This document shows positions 1 to 8,292 of a stretch of 64,000 bases of DNA, in pieces (position 1 is the stretch's first letter; each line of letters starts with the position of its first letter). Below the pieces are notes generated by a model. It was not told the DNA's origin, searched no databases, and saw only the letters and a list, made by a program, of their open reading frames with translations. The stretch spans positions 310,001-374,000 of the forward strand of contig CAWATY010000031.1 of NCBI GenBank assembly GCA_963785115.1, in the 5' to 3' direction. The DNA comes from JACCWP01 sp963785115. GTDB taxonomy: Bacteria; Actinomycetota; Actinomycetes; Propionibacteriales; Nocardioidaceae. The position numbers and the translations under genes are program-made.

Positions 1-9
1 TGCTCCCTC

Positions 10-801
10 TCACACGAACTTCTGGCTGGCGAGGTAGTCGGCCAGCTTGCTGCCGCCGTCTCCCTCGTCGGTCACGACGGTGCCCGCCGAACGGGGCGGC
101 CGGGCCTCGGTCGCGGTCACCACGCTCCATGCGGCCGCCAGGCCGACCTGCGCGGCGTCGATGCCGAGGTCGGCCAACGACCACGTCTCCACCGGCTTCT
201 TCTTCGCCGCCATGATCCCCTTGAACGACGGGTACCTCGGCTCGTTGATCTGGTCGGTCACGCTCACCACGGCGGGCAGCCTGGCCTCGACGGTCTCGGT
301 GGCGGTGTCGCTGTCGCGGCGAACCGTGACGGTCTCACCGTCGACGGTGAGCTCGGCGGCGTACGTCACCTGCGGCATCCCCAGCCGCTCGGCGAGCATG
401 GCCGGGATCACGCCCATCGTGCCGTCGGTCGACGCCATGCCGCACAGCACCAGGTCGACGTCGCCGATCTTGTCCACGGCCGCGGCGATGACCTGTGAGG
501 TGGCCAGGGCGTCGGAGCCGGCGATGCCGTCGTCGAGGACGTGCACCCCCGAGTCGGCTCCCATCTGCAGCGACTTGCGCACCGCGTCGGCCGCCTGGTC
601 AGGACCCACCGTCAGCACGACCGCCTGGGCGTCGTCCGCCGAGGCGGCGTCCCGCACGGTGAGCGCCTCCTCGATCGCGTACTCGTCCAGCTCGGAGAGC
701 AGCCCGTCGACCCCCGCCCGGTCGACGGTGTGGTCGCTGTCGTCGAACGACCGGTGGGCAGTGGCGTCGGGGACGTGCTTGACACACACGACGATCTTCA
801 T
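10..801 (-). CDS. etfB: Electron transfer flavoprotein subunit beta
   Basis: Beta subunit of the FAD/AMP-binding heterodimer that takes electrons from acyl-CoA dehydrogenases in the cytoplasm and passes them to the ETF:quinone oxidoreductase. The 263-aa length is normal for the family. The N-terminus MKIVVCVKHVPD is the typical first strand of the alpha/beta nucleotide-binding fold, and an STDGTMG loop lies near residue 125. The ATG start is preceded by a clean purine-rich stretch. Positions 1-9, read on the minus strand, look like a ribosome-binding site for a following gene, so etfA probably continues beyond the left edge (inference). A palindrome about 50 bases upstream is a likely operator. 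Methylsuccinyl-CoA and other acyl-CoA dehydrogenases are its expected electron donors. Confidence 0.95.
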   Translation of the reverse strand: MKIVVCVKHVPDATAHRSFDDSDHTVDRAGVDGLLSELDEYAIEEALTVRDAASADDAQAVVLTVGPDQAADAVRKSLQMGADSGVHVLDDGIAGSDALATSQVIAAAVDKIGDVDLVLCGMASTDGTMGVIPAMLAERLGMPQVTYAAELTVDGETVTVRRDSDTATETVEARLPAVVSVTDQINEPRYPSFKGIMAAKKKPVETWSLADLGIDAAQVGLAAAWSVVTATEARPPRSAGTVVTDEGDGGSKLADYLASQKFV

Positions 802-847
802 GGGGCGGGCGGTCCTCCTGGCTCGGCCGGTCCGGCTACGGGTCGAT

Positions 848-863
848 GTTACCGACGGGTAAC
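848..863. promoter_or_regulatory. Perfect palindrome upstream of etfB, likely operator
   Basis: GTTACC-GACG-GGTAAC is a perfect 6-4-6 inverted repeat centred about 55 bases upstream of the etfB start. Near copies with the same spacing occur before ccr (47009-47024) and meaA (58935-58950). The arrangement is typical of a dimeric repressor such as a TetR-family regulator. Which protein binds it is unknown; no regulator gene is visible in the window. Confidence 0.55.
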
Positions 864-907
864 CGGCGGCGGAACCACACCCGCCGTTGCCTCGGTCACA
901 GCATGGC

Positions 908-1612
908 TCACGCGCGGATGATGCGGTCAGCCACCCTGCCGGCGATCAGGTACGCCAGGGCGGCCAGACCCCAGTTGACCAGCCGCTCCTTGGTCCGCGC
1001 GTCCTTGCCCTCGAAGCTGAAGACGTCGGCGAACGGGCCGTCCAACCGCTTGGCCGTGTCGTTGACCCACTGGACCAGGCTGTTGTCCGGGTTGGCGTCG
1101 AGCGAGTAGAGCAGGGCGCCGAGCGCCAGGATGACGGCGCACACCACGGCGATCAGCCAGACGATGGAGGCGATCCGGTTGCGGATCGCGTCGGTGCCCT
1201 TCTTGACCGTTGAGCCGGCCGCCTTCAGCCGCTCCCGCTGGTTCGGCCGCTCAGGCGCCTCGCCGCCTCGCTGCGTCGTGGCGAACGCCGCCGCGGGCGA
1301 GGCAACGGGCGCCGACGGCTGGGGCGAGCCGTTGGCCGTGTCGCCGGCCGTGTCGCCGGACGTGTCGCCGGCCTTGTCGCCGGCCTTGTCGTCGACCTTC
1401 TCGTCGGACGGGTCGTCGGAGCCCTCGTCAGGCGCGGCGCCGCTCGTGTCGTCGGCCTCGTCGCTCGTCTCGTCGGACGTGTCGTCAGCCGCGTCGTCGG
1501 CGTCGCCCGGCCGCTCATCAGCGGACGTAGCTGACTGGTTGGGCAGCGACGATGAGCCCTCGTCGTCGTCGGTCTGCGCGGCCTTGCTCTTGCCCGCAGC
1601 CTGCTCCGTCAC
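908..1612 (-). CDS. Acidic-tailed membrane protein of unknown function
   Basis: Unrecognised 234-aa protein. Residues about 14-95 are a low-complexity, strongly acidic tract built from D/E/S/T/A/G, with repeats of the type DKAG and DTSGDTAG encoded by a 12-bp tandem DNA repeat. A Pro/Ala linker follows, then a basic stretch (residues 122-145), one confident membrane helix (about 147-170) and a short amphipathic or second membrane segment near 211-226. The likely topology is a cytoplasmic acidic N-terminus and a membrane-anchored C-terminal part. The start is GTG at 1612, behind an AGAGG-like ribosome site. No enzymatic motif is visible. It shares its strand with etfB but is separated from it by about 100 bases that contain the operator-like palindrome. 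Confidence 0.7.
   Translation of the reverse strand: MTEQAAGKSKAAQTDDDEGSSSLPNQSATSADERPGDADDAADDTSDETSDEADDTSGAAPDEGSDDPSDEKVDDKAGDKAGDTSGDTAGDTANGSPQPSAPVASPAAAFATTQRGGEAPERPNQRERLKAAGSTVKKGTDAIRNRIASIVWLIAVVCAVILALGALLYSLDANPDNSLVQWVNDTAKRLDGPFADVFSFEGKDARTKERLVNWGLAALAYLIAGRVADRIIRA
1338..1397. repeat. 12-bp tandem repeat in acidic low-complexity region
   Basis: Five consecutive 12-bp units, consensus GTGTCGCCGGCC on the plus strand with one to three changes in later copies. They encode the D-(K/T)-A/S-G repeats of the acidic membrane protein. The unit is a multiple of three, so copy-number changes keep the reading frame. Confidence 0.75.
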
Positions 1613-1681
1613 GTCGTCGCCTCTTCCGGCTTGCCGGGTGTCCCCAAACCCTCAGGAGGGCTCGCAGGAGGATAACCGTAC

Positions 1682-1697
1682 GGCTCGGTAACGAGCC
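1682..1697. terminator. Short perfect hairpin behind the acyltransferase gene
   Basis: GGCTCG-GTAA-CGAGCC forms a 6-bp GC-rich stem with a tetraloop, 25 bases downstream of the stop of the minus-strand acyltransferase gene. No U-tract follows, so it is only a possible terminator of the three-gene operon ending at 1722. Confidence 0.35.
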
Positions 1698-1721
1698 ACC
1701 ACGTGCGCCGTCACGGCCGGC

Positions 1722-2309
1722 TCAGGGGGTGCCGCGACGGCGGACCACCCGGGCGGGGATGCCGGCGGCCACGGAACGGGCGGGGACGACTCCTCGGACG
1801 ACAGCGTGCGCCGCCAGCACGCTGCCGCGCCCGACGTGGGTGCCGCGGAGCACGGTCACCTTCGTGCCGACCCAGCAGTCCGGCCCGATGCGTACCGGCG
1901 CCTTGACCAGGCCCTGGTCCTTGATCGGCAGGTCGACGCGGTCGGTGCGGTGGTCGAAGTCGGTGATGTAGACCCCGTCGGCGACCAGCGTGGCCGCACC
2001 GATCTCGAGGTCGAGATAACAGGTGAGCGTGACGTCGCTGCCGAGGACGACCTTGTCACCGAGCCGCATGGTGCCCTCCTGCACCAGTAGCCGGCACCCG
2101 TCACCGAGGTGCACGTAGCGCCCCAGCACCAGCCGGCCGTACCCGCGCCGGACGCGGACCCGCACCCCGCGGCCGAGGAAGACGATCCCGTCGGTGCGCA
2201 CTGCCGGGTGACGCAGCCGGAAGACGAGGAACCGCCAGTAGCGGACGAGGTGGTACGGCGTCCACGCCCGGTGGCGAACGATCCAGCCGAACCGGGCGCC
2301 GATGCTCAC
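1722..2309 (-). CDS. Hexapeptide-repeat (left-handed beta-helix) acyltransferase
   Basis: Probable O- or N-acetyltransferase of the maltose/nodulation (LbetaH) type, 195 aa. The N-terminal third is basic and aromatic (RHRAWTPYHLVRYWRF). From about residue 50 onward the imperfect hexapeptide pattern (I/V/L-G-x-x-x-x) is visible, including IGPDCWVGTKVTVLRG near the C-terminus, where the family's catalytic and CoA-binding coils lie. It ends AGIPARVVRRRG, typical of the family. The GTG start at 2309 overlaps the stop of the upstream methyltransferase by four bases (GTGA), so I chose it over earlier codons that fall inside that gene. The context suggests modification of a glycan or lipid; the acceptor is unknown. 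Confidence 0.8.
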   Translation of the reverse strand: MSIGARFGWIVRHRAWTPYHLVRYWRFLVFRLRHPAVRTDGIVFLGRGVRVRVRRGYGRLVLGRYVHLGDGCRLLVQEGTMRLGDKVVLGSDVTLTCYLDLEIGAATLVADGVYITDFDHRTDRVDLPIKDQGLVKAPVRIGPDCWVGTKVTVLRGTHVGRGSVLAAHAVVRGVVPARSVAAGIPARVVRRRGTP

Positions 2310-3259
2310 GGCGCGAGCGCGGTGACGGACACGTTGTAGTAGAGCCGGGCGGGCACGACGGGACGCAGCGCGCGGTCGACGCGGGAGAGCACCAGCCACG
2401 AGCGGTACGCGAACATCCGCCAGCCCCAGCCCAGGCGCTCCTCCGGGACCGCGCACTCGAACGTACGGACCGGCCAGCCCCACCAGGCGGCCGTGAGCTC
2501 CTCGGTCACCGTGCCGACCGCACGGCCGCCAGCTCGCCGCACCGTGGCGGCGAGGTTGCCTGGGTCGAAGGTGTGCAGGTCGACCACGGCCTCCAGCGCG
2601 GCGGCACGCGACGACTCGTGCAGCTCGTGCTCCGGGCGCGACCAGGTGTCGCGCAACCACGGCAACCGGGTCACCCGAGTCGTCGCCGACCAGGTGGCGC
2701 GAGACAGCCGCCGGGCGACGTAGTCGCCCCACCGGGTGGGCTCGCCGCAGATCACCAGTCGCCCTCCCGGCCGCAGCACCCGGAGCATCTCGGCGAAGGC
2801 TCGCTCGACGTCGGGGACGTGGTGCACCACGGCGTGACCGACGACGAGGTCGAAGCTGTCGTCGTCGTAGGGCAACGACTCCGCGTCACCGACCCGACCC
2901 TCGACCGCGATACCGAGCTGCTCGCCGTTGCGCACCGCGGCCGCCACCATGCCCGGACTGATGTCGGTGACGTGCACCGCGTCGACCACCCCGGCCAGGC
3001 GCAGGTTGAGGCTGAAGAAGCCGGTGCCGCAACCGATCTCGAGCACGTCGCCGTAGGGCCAGCCGTCGGTCCCGGCCACGGCGACGAAGCGATCCCGGGC
3101 GTAGTCGGTGCAGCGAGCGTCGAAGCTGATCGACCACTTCTCGTCGTAGGTCTGCGCCTCCCAGTCGTGGTACAGCACCTGCGCGAGCTTGGTGTCCTGC
3201 CAGGCCGCCTCGACCTGGTCGGCGGTGGCGGGTGCGGAGGTCTCGGCCGTCGAGGCCAT
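2306..3259 (-). CDS. Class I SAM-dependent methyltransferase
   Basis: 317-aa protein with the complete Rossmann methyltransferase core. Motif I, DVLEIGCGTGFFSLNL, is at residues 71-86. An acidic residue follows the second strand (VTDISPGMV), GDAESLPYDDDSFDLVV is motif II, and VLRPGGRLVICGEP is motif III. The C-terminal third (about residues 200-317) is probably a substrate-recognition cap with many Trp and Arg residues. The ATG at 3259 shares its first base with the TGA of the enoyl-CoA hydratase gene (TGATG), and the gene overlaps the downstream acyltransferase by four bases, so all three are probably translationally coupled. The substrate is unknown; a glycan, quinone-like or polyketide acceptor would fit. 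Confidence 0.82.
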   Translation of the reverse strand: MASTAETSAPATADQVEAAWQDTKLAQVLYHDWEAQTYDEKWSISFDARCTDYARDRFVAVAGTDGWPYGDVLEIGCGTGFFSLNLRLAGVVDAVHVTDISPGMVAAAVRNGEQLGIAVEGRVGDAESLPYDDDSFDLVVGHAVVHHVPDVERAFAEMLRVLRPGGRLVICGEPTRWGDYVARRLSRATWSATTRVTRLPWLRDTWSRPEHELHESSRAAALEAVVDLHTFDPGNLAATVRRAGGRAVGTVTEELTAAWWGWPVRTFECAVPEERLGWGWRMFAYRSWLVLSRVDRALRPVVPARLYYNVSVTALAP

Positions 3260-4038
3260 CAGCGGCCCTCGAACCGCGCCTTGCCGGGGCCCTCCTCGAC
3301 GAACGAGCGCATCCCGATGCCACGGTCCTCGGTGGCGAAGAGGCCGGCGAACGCCTGCCGTTCGATCTCCAGCCCGGTCTCCAGGTCGACTTCTAGACCA
3401 CGGTCGACGGCTTGCTTGGCGGCCCGCAACGCATACGCGGGGCCAGAGGCGAACTGCGCGGCCCACTCGCTCGCGGCGGCGTACACCTCGTCGGCCGGCA
3501 GCACCCGGTCGACCAGCCCGATGCGAAGTGCCTCGTCGGCCGCCACGAAGCGGCCGGTGAAGATCAGGTCCTTGGCCCGGCTCGGGCCGACCAGCCGGGA
3601 CAGCCGCTGGGTGCCCCCGGCGCCGGGGATGATGCCGAGCTGGATCTCGGGCTGACCGACCTTGGCGTCGTCGGCGCAGAACCGCACGTCGGCGCACAGC
3701 GCGAGCTCGAGACCGCCGCCGAGGGCGTAGCCGGTGATGGCGGCGACGACGGGCTTCGGGATGCGCGCGACCGCGCCGAGGGAGGTCTGCAGCGCACCCG
3801 ACCGGTCGACCATGTCGGTGTAGGACATGTCGGCCATCTGCTTGATGTCGGCGCCGGCCGCGAAGACCCGCTCGCCCCCGTAGACGACGACCGCGCGCAC
3901 GTCGTCGCGATCGGATGCCTCCTCGGCCGCGGCCCGGATCTCCTCCTGCACGGCGGTGTTCAGGGCGTTCATCTTCGGCCGGTCGAGCCGGATCGTGCCG
4001 ACCCGGTCGGTCACCTCGAGCCGTACGAACTCGCCCAC
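3259..4038 (-). CDS. Enoyl-CoA hydratase/isomerase (crotonase family)
   Basis: 259-aa crotonase-fold enzyme, the usual length. The oxyanion-hole region appears as AAGADIKQMAD (about residues 60-70), and the second backbone amide region as YALGGGLELALCADVRF. Both catalytic glutamates of true hydratases seem present, in GGGLELAL and QPEIQLGIIPGAGGTQRL, which supports hydration of 2-trans-enoyl-CoA in beta-oxidation rather than a diverged isomerase. The ATG at 4038 is divergent from glgX across a 64-base gap. It is the first gene of a coupled operon with a methyltransferase and an acyltransferase, an unusual partnership for a fatty-acid enzyme. Confidence 0.88.
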   Translation of the reverse strand: MGEFVRLEVTDRVGTIRLDRPKMNALNTAVQEEIRAAAEEASDRDDVRAVVVYGGERVFAAGADIKQMADMSYTDMVDRSGALQTSLGAVARIPKPVVAAITGYALGGGLELALCADVRFCADDAKVGQPEIQLGIIPGAGGTQRLSRLVGPSRAKDLIFTGRFVAADEALRIGLVDRVLPADEVYAAASEWAAQFASGPAYALRAAKQAVDRGLEVDLETGLEIERQAFAGLFATEDRGIGMRSFVEEGPGKARFEGR

Positions 4039-4102
4039 TGCACACGCTCCTCGTCAGGTCCGGGGGAACCCCGGGAGCCTAGTGCAGGCAGGATGGTCGC
4101 CC

Positions 4103-6199
4103 GTGAGCGCGACGGTGTGGCCGGGCACGCACGAACGGCTCGGTGCCACCGTGACCGAGCAGGGCACGACGTTCGCGGTGTGGTCTCCCGACGCGACGGC
4201 CGTCGAGGTCTGCCTGGTCGCAGCCGACGGCACCGAGGCCCGGGTGGCGCTGCCCGAGCAGACCCTCGGGGTCTGGCACGGCACGGTGCCGGGCGTCGGC
4301 GCGGGTCAGCGGTACGGCCTGCGGGCGGACGGGCCGTACGAGCCCGCGCTCGGCCGGCGGTTCAACCGGCACCGACTGCTGGTCGATCCCTACGCCCGTG
4401 CGCTGTCGGGCGCCTTCGACCCGAGCGGGCCGGTGCACGACGGGCCACCGGCCGACTGGCGGCTCGACTCGGCGCCGTACGTGCCCAAGGGCGTCGTCGT
4501 GGACGACGGCTTCGACTGGGGCGACGACCGCGCTCCCCGCACGCCCTGGTCGGACACCGTGGTCTACGAGGCGCACGTGCGGGGGCTGACGATGCGGCAC
4601 CCGGACGTGCCCGCCGAGCTGCGCGGGACCTACGCGGGGCTGGCGCACCCGGCCGTCGTCGACGAGCTGGTCCGGCTGGGTGTCACGGCGGTGGAGCTGC
4701 TGCCCGTGCAGGCGTTCGTCACCGAGCCGGCGGTCGCCGAGCGCGGGCTGGCGAACTACTGGGGCTACAACACGCTGGGGTTCTTCGCACCGCACGGGGC
4801 GTACGCCGCCGCCGGCGACACCGGTGGGCAGGTCGCGGAGTTCAAGCAGATGGTGCAGGCGTTGCACGCCGCCGGGCTGGAGGTGCTGCTGGACGTCGTC
4901 TACAACCACACCGCCGAGGGGCCGCCGGGCGGCCCGACCCTGTCCCTGCGCGGGCTCGCGGACGGCGCCTACTACCTGCAGACGCCGGGCGGGGTCTACC
5001 ACGACGTCACCGGGTGCGGGAACACCGTTGCTGCGTCGCAGCCCGCGGCGCTGCGGCTGGTGATGGACTCGTTGCGCTACTGGGTCACCGAGATGCACGT
5101 CGACGGGTTCCGCTTCGACCTCGCCTCGGCGCTGGCCCGGACGACGTACGGGATCGACCTGCACTCACCGCTGCTGAGCGCTATCGGCCAGGATCCGGTG
5201 CTGCGTGAGGTGAAGCTCGTCGCCGAGCCCTGGGACGCGACCGGCGAGGGTTACCTGGTGGGGCGGTTCCCGCCGCCGTGGTGCGAGTGGAACGACCGCT
5301 TCCGCGACACCGTGCGCGACTTCTGGCGTGGCCGTTCCAACGGCGTCCGCGACCTCGCCTCCCGGCTCACCGGGTCGAGCGACCTGTACGCCGACGACGG
5401 CCGGCACGCCTTCAGCTCGGTCAACTTCGTCACGGCGCACGACGGGTTCACCCTGCGCGACCTGGTGTCGTACGACGACAAGCACAACGAGGCCAACGGG
5501 GAGCACAACCGCGACGGCAGTCCGGACAACCGCTCGTGGAACGGCGGGGTCGAGGGCGAGACCGACGACGCCGAGGTGGTCGCGGTGCGGCAACGTCAGG
5601 CCGCCAACCTGCTGGCGACCCTGTTGCTCTCCACCGGGGTGCCGATGATCACCGCCGGCGACGAGCGGGGACGCACGCAGGCCGGCAACAACAACGCCTA
5701 CTGCCACGACTCCGAGCTGTCCTGGATCGACTGGACCGACGACCCGCGCTGGGCGCACCTCACCGAGCTGACGCAGCGGCTGATGACGCTGCGGCACCAG
5801 CACCCGGTGCTGCGGCAACGGCACTTCTTCGCCGGCCAGCCTGTCGGCGACGGGGCTCGCAAGGACGTGGCGTGGTTCGGCCCGGACGGGCAGGAGATGA
5901 CCGAGCGCGACTGGTTCGACCGCCACGTCGGCACGCTCGGAATGCTGCTCAACGGCGAGCGGCTGCGACACGTCGGCCCGCAGGGCGAAGCGCTGGTCGA
6001 CCGGTCGTTCCTGCTGTGGCTGCACAGCGGCGCCGACCCCGCCGACCTGGTGACGCCCGGGGACGGCTGGCCGGAGTCGTGGGAGGTGCTGGTGGACACC
6101 AGCGGCGCGACGACCACCGGCCGGGCCGACACCGCCCGCGCCGGTGACACGCTCACCGTGCCGGGGCGGACGCTGCTCCTGCTCGGCTCCGTGGACTAG
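4103..6199 (+). CDS. glgX: Glycogen debranching enzyme GlgX (GH13)
   Basis: Isoamylase-type debranching enzyme that cleaves alpha-1,6 branches of glycogen, mainly limit dextrins left by GlgP. The 698-aa length fits. An N-terminal CBM48-like domain (about residues 1-150) is followed by the GH13 barrel: DVVYNHTAEG (region I), DGFRFD with nucleophile D339 (region II), VAEPWD with acid/base E375 (region III) and TAHDG with H446/D447 (region IV). GTG at 4103 was chosen because it gives the family N-terminus, just ahead of WPGTHERLGATV; an earlier in-frame ATG lies inside the divergent hydratase gene. Its TAG stop shares bases with a convergent TAG of the DinB remnant. The rest of the glucan genes lie near 18-31 kb. 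Confidence 0.95.
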   Translation: MSATVWPGTHERLGATVTEQGTTFAVWSPDATAVEVCLVAADGTEARVALPEQTLGVWHGTVPGVGAGQRYGLRADGPYEPALGRRFNRHRLLVDPYARALSGAFDPSGPVHDGPPADWRLDSAPYVPKGVVVDDGFDWGDDRAPRTPWSDTVVYEAHVRGLTMRHPDVPAELRGTYAGLAHPAVVDELVRLGVTAVELLPVQAFVTEPAVAERGLANYWGYNTLGFFAPHGAYAAAGDTGGQVAEFKQMVQALHAAGLEVLLDVVYNHTAEGPPGGPTLSLRGLADGAYYLQTPGGVYHDVTGCGNTVAASQPAALRLVMDSLRYWVTEMHVDGFRFDLASALARTTYGIDLHSPLLSAIGQDPVLREVKLVAEPWDATGEGYLVGRFPPPWCEWNDRFRDTVRDFWRGRSNGVRDLASRLTGSSDLYADDGRHAFSSVNFVTAHDGFTLRDLVSYDDKHNEANGEHNRDGSPDNRSWNGGVEGETDDAEVVAVRQRQAANLLATLLLSTGVPMITAGDERGRTQAGNNNAYCHDSELSWIDWTDDPRWAHLTELTQRLMTLRHQHPVLRQRHFFAGQPVGDGARKDVAWFGPDGQEMTERDWFDRHVGTLGMLLNGERLRHVGPQGEALVDRSFLLWLHSGADPADLVTPGDGWPESWEVLVDTSGATTTGRADTARAGDTLTVPGRTLLLLGSVD

Positions 6200-6704
6200 A
6201 GGCGTCCGGACGCCGTCGACGCACTCGCGGAGCAGGTCGGCGTGCCCGTTGTGCTGCGCGTACTCCTCGATCATGTGCACGACCACTGCGCGCACCGACA
6301 TGGGGCCGTGCCGGGTGGTGATGGTGTCGTCGTACGCCGCCTCGGCCAGCGCCTCGTGGGCCAGCCGGCACTCCTCGAGGAACCGGTCGTAGTCGGCCTC
6401 GGCACGTGCGGCGTCGAGGTCCTCGAAGTCGGCGTCGCGGCCGAGCGCAGGGTCGTACATCGGCTCGAGGTCCTGGCCGGCGATCCGCTCGCGGAACCAC
6501 GTCCGCTCGACCTTGGCCATGTGCCGGACCAGCCCGAGTAGCGACGGTGGGGCGGCCGGCGCGACGCGAGTGCCCACCGGTCAGCCCAGCGCACTTGTGG
6601 CGTAGCTGCGCACGGTGCCACCCCAGGAAGCCCTCGAGCAGCGGTCGGTCGTCGCCGGTGAGCGGGAACTCAGGCAGTGCCGTCTCGGGCGCGGTCCACG
6701 TCAT
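6196..6704 (-). pseudogene. DinB/DUF664-family protein, frameshifted
   Basis: DinB-like four-helix metalloenzyme-fold protein split over two frames. The first 42 or so residues (MTWTAPETALPEF through HKCAGLT) read from ATG 6704. The continuation GTRVAPAAPPSLLGLVRHMA lies in another frame from about 6577. Family members read through this junction as GLT-DEQL-type linkers, so about 8 bases (2 modulo 3) seem to be missing near 6585-6597. The second frame contains the metal-binding His region (EEYAQHNGHADLLRE) but has no stop before it runs far into glgX antisense. A TAG in the adjacent frame at 6196-6198 would be the natural end, so a second indel is likely. Sequencing error or real decay are both possible. 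Confidence 0.72.
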
Positions 6705-6802
6705 CCCGCCATCGTCACACCGGCCAGCGCGGCGAGTGCGCCGGAGTACGGTGCGGGCGATCACGTCGGGTTTGCGTGCTTTCGCGCGAAGGGATGTGTC
6801 CT

Positions 6803-8290
6803 GTGACCACGGACCGGGAGGCGGGTCCCCGCTCGCCGGGGACTGAGGGCTTCGTCCGTACCATCGGCCAGCTCCAGGCCACCGCGATGAACATGTCCCA
6901 GATGGTGGGTGTCGGCCCGTTCATCACGATCCCGCTGATGGTCGCGGCCTTCGGCGGGCCGCAGGCGATCATGGGTTGGGTCCTCGGTGCGCTGCTCGCG
7001 CTCGCCGACGGGTTGATCTGGGCCGAGCTCGGTGGAGCCATGCCGGGCGCGGGGGGCACGTACATCTACCTGCGCGAGGCGTTCCAGTACCGGACCGGCC
7101 GGTTGATGCCGTTCCTGTTCGTCTGGACGGCCATCTTGTTCATCCCGCTGATCATGTCCACCGGGGTCGCCGGCTTCGTGCAGTACCTCAACTACCTGTG
7201 GCCGTCGATGAGCAGCACCCAGGGCGACATCGTCGGCCTGGTCATGGTCGTGGCCGTGGTCACGCTGCTGTGGCGGCGAATCGACTCGATCGGCCGACTG
7301 ACGGTGGTGCTCTGGGGGGTGATGCTGGTCAGCGTCACCCTGGTCATCACCGCATCGTTCACCGGCTTCAACGGCAGCGGCGGTTTCGCCATCCCCGACG
7401 GTGCCTTCGATCTCGCCAGCAACGAGTTCTGGGTGGGCGTCGTGGCCGGTCTCACGATCGGCATCTACGACTACCTCGGCTACAACACGACGTCCTACTT
7501 GGGCGCGGAGATCAAGGACCCGGGCCGGGTCATCCCGCGCTCGATCATCTACTCGGTGTTCGCCATCATGACGATCTACCTCGTCATGCAGATCGGGGTG
7601 CTGGGGGTCGTCGACTGGCACGACATGATCGAGCCGGGCAGCCCCGCGAACCTGTCGGTCGCTTCGGTCGTCCTGGAGAAGTCCTGGGGCAGCACGCCTG
7701 CTGACCTGGTGACCGTGCTGATCCTGGTCACGGCGTTCACCTCCGTCTTCGCCGGTCTCCTCGGCGGGTCTCGGGTGCCGCACGACGCGGCGCGCGACAA
7801 GGTGTTCTTCGCCGCCTACGCCCGGCTGCACCCCAAGCACCGCTTCCCCACGTTGGGACTGCTCACCATGGGCGTCATCACGGCAACCGGCTTCTTCCTC
7901 AGCCGGCACCTCGGCAGCAACAGCACGACGCCACCGCTGATCGTGCTGATCCAGCTGCTCACGACCGTGATGGTGATCGTGCAGTCCGTCTCCCAGGTCG
8001 CGGCCCTGACGGTCCTCCGCAAGCGGCAGCCCGGGCTGGAGCGTCCGTACCGGATGTGGCTCTACCCGCTGCCGAGCCTCGTCGCCCTCGTGGGCTGGGT
8101 GGCCGTTTTCGCCTACGCCGACGAGAACTCGCCCGGCTTCCACCCCATCGAGTGGTCCATCGCCTGGCTGCTGCTCGGCTGCGCCGCGTTCCTGGTCTGG
8201 GCCAGGGTCGAGAAGACGTGGCCGTTCGGTCCGAAGGACATCCGGGAGGAGTTCCTCCATCCCGGCGAAGCGGCCCGTCCGCCCGGCTGA
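6803..8290 (+). CDS. APC-superfamily amino acid permease
   Basis: About 495-aa integral membrane transporter with 12 predicted helices, the size and pattern of amino acid/polyamine-organocation permeases. The discontinuous first helix is recognisable in MSQMVGVGPFITIPL, with the glycine-rich unwound segment that binds the substrate backbone. The conserved stretch GAMPGAGGTYIYLREAF follows helix 2. An EYxGYN-like region (DYLGYNTTSYLGAEIKDPGR) marks helix 6 and the loop after it. I chose GTG 6803, which has AAGGGA eight to nine bases upstream; ATG at 6794 is in frame but too close to that site. The substrate cannot be read from the sequence. The gene stands alone and converges with a minus-strand gene two bases away. 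Confidence 0.88.
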   Translation: MTTDREAGPRSPGTEGFVRTIGQLQATAMNMSQMVGVGPFITIPLMVAAFGGPQAIMGWVLGALLALADGLIWAELGGAMPGAGGTYIYLREAFQYRTGRLMPFLFVWTAILFIPLIMSTGVAGFVQYLNYLWPSMSSTQGDIVGLVMVVAVVTLLWRRIDSIGRLTVVLWGVMLVSVTLVITASFTGFNGSGGFAIPDGAFDLASNEFWVGVVAGLTIGIYDYLGYNTTSYLGAEIKDPGRVIPRSIIYSVFAIMTIYLVMQIGVLGVVDWHDMIEPGSPANLSVASVVLEKSWGSTPADLVTVLILVTAFTSVFAGLLGGSRVPHDAARDKVFFAAYARLHPKHRFPTLGLLTMGVITATGFFLSRHLGSNSTTPPLIVLIQLLTTVMVIVQSVSQVAALTVLRKRQPGLERPYRMWLYPLPSLVALVGWVAVFAYADENSPGFHPIEWSIAWLLLGCAAFLVWARVEKTWPFGPKDIREEFLHPGEAARPPG

Positions 8291-8292
8291 CG

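Noticed and set aside
1682..1697. Hairpin as part of a riboswitch or leader
   Set aside because: It is a single 6-bp stem without conserved riboswitch elements and sits downstream of an operon; terminator is the simpler reading.
5165..6577. A 470-codon open frame antisense to glgX
   Set aside because: Only its first 130 or so codons show protein-family sequence (DinB). The rest is an open antisense frame, as expected in G/C-rich DNA opposite a real gene.
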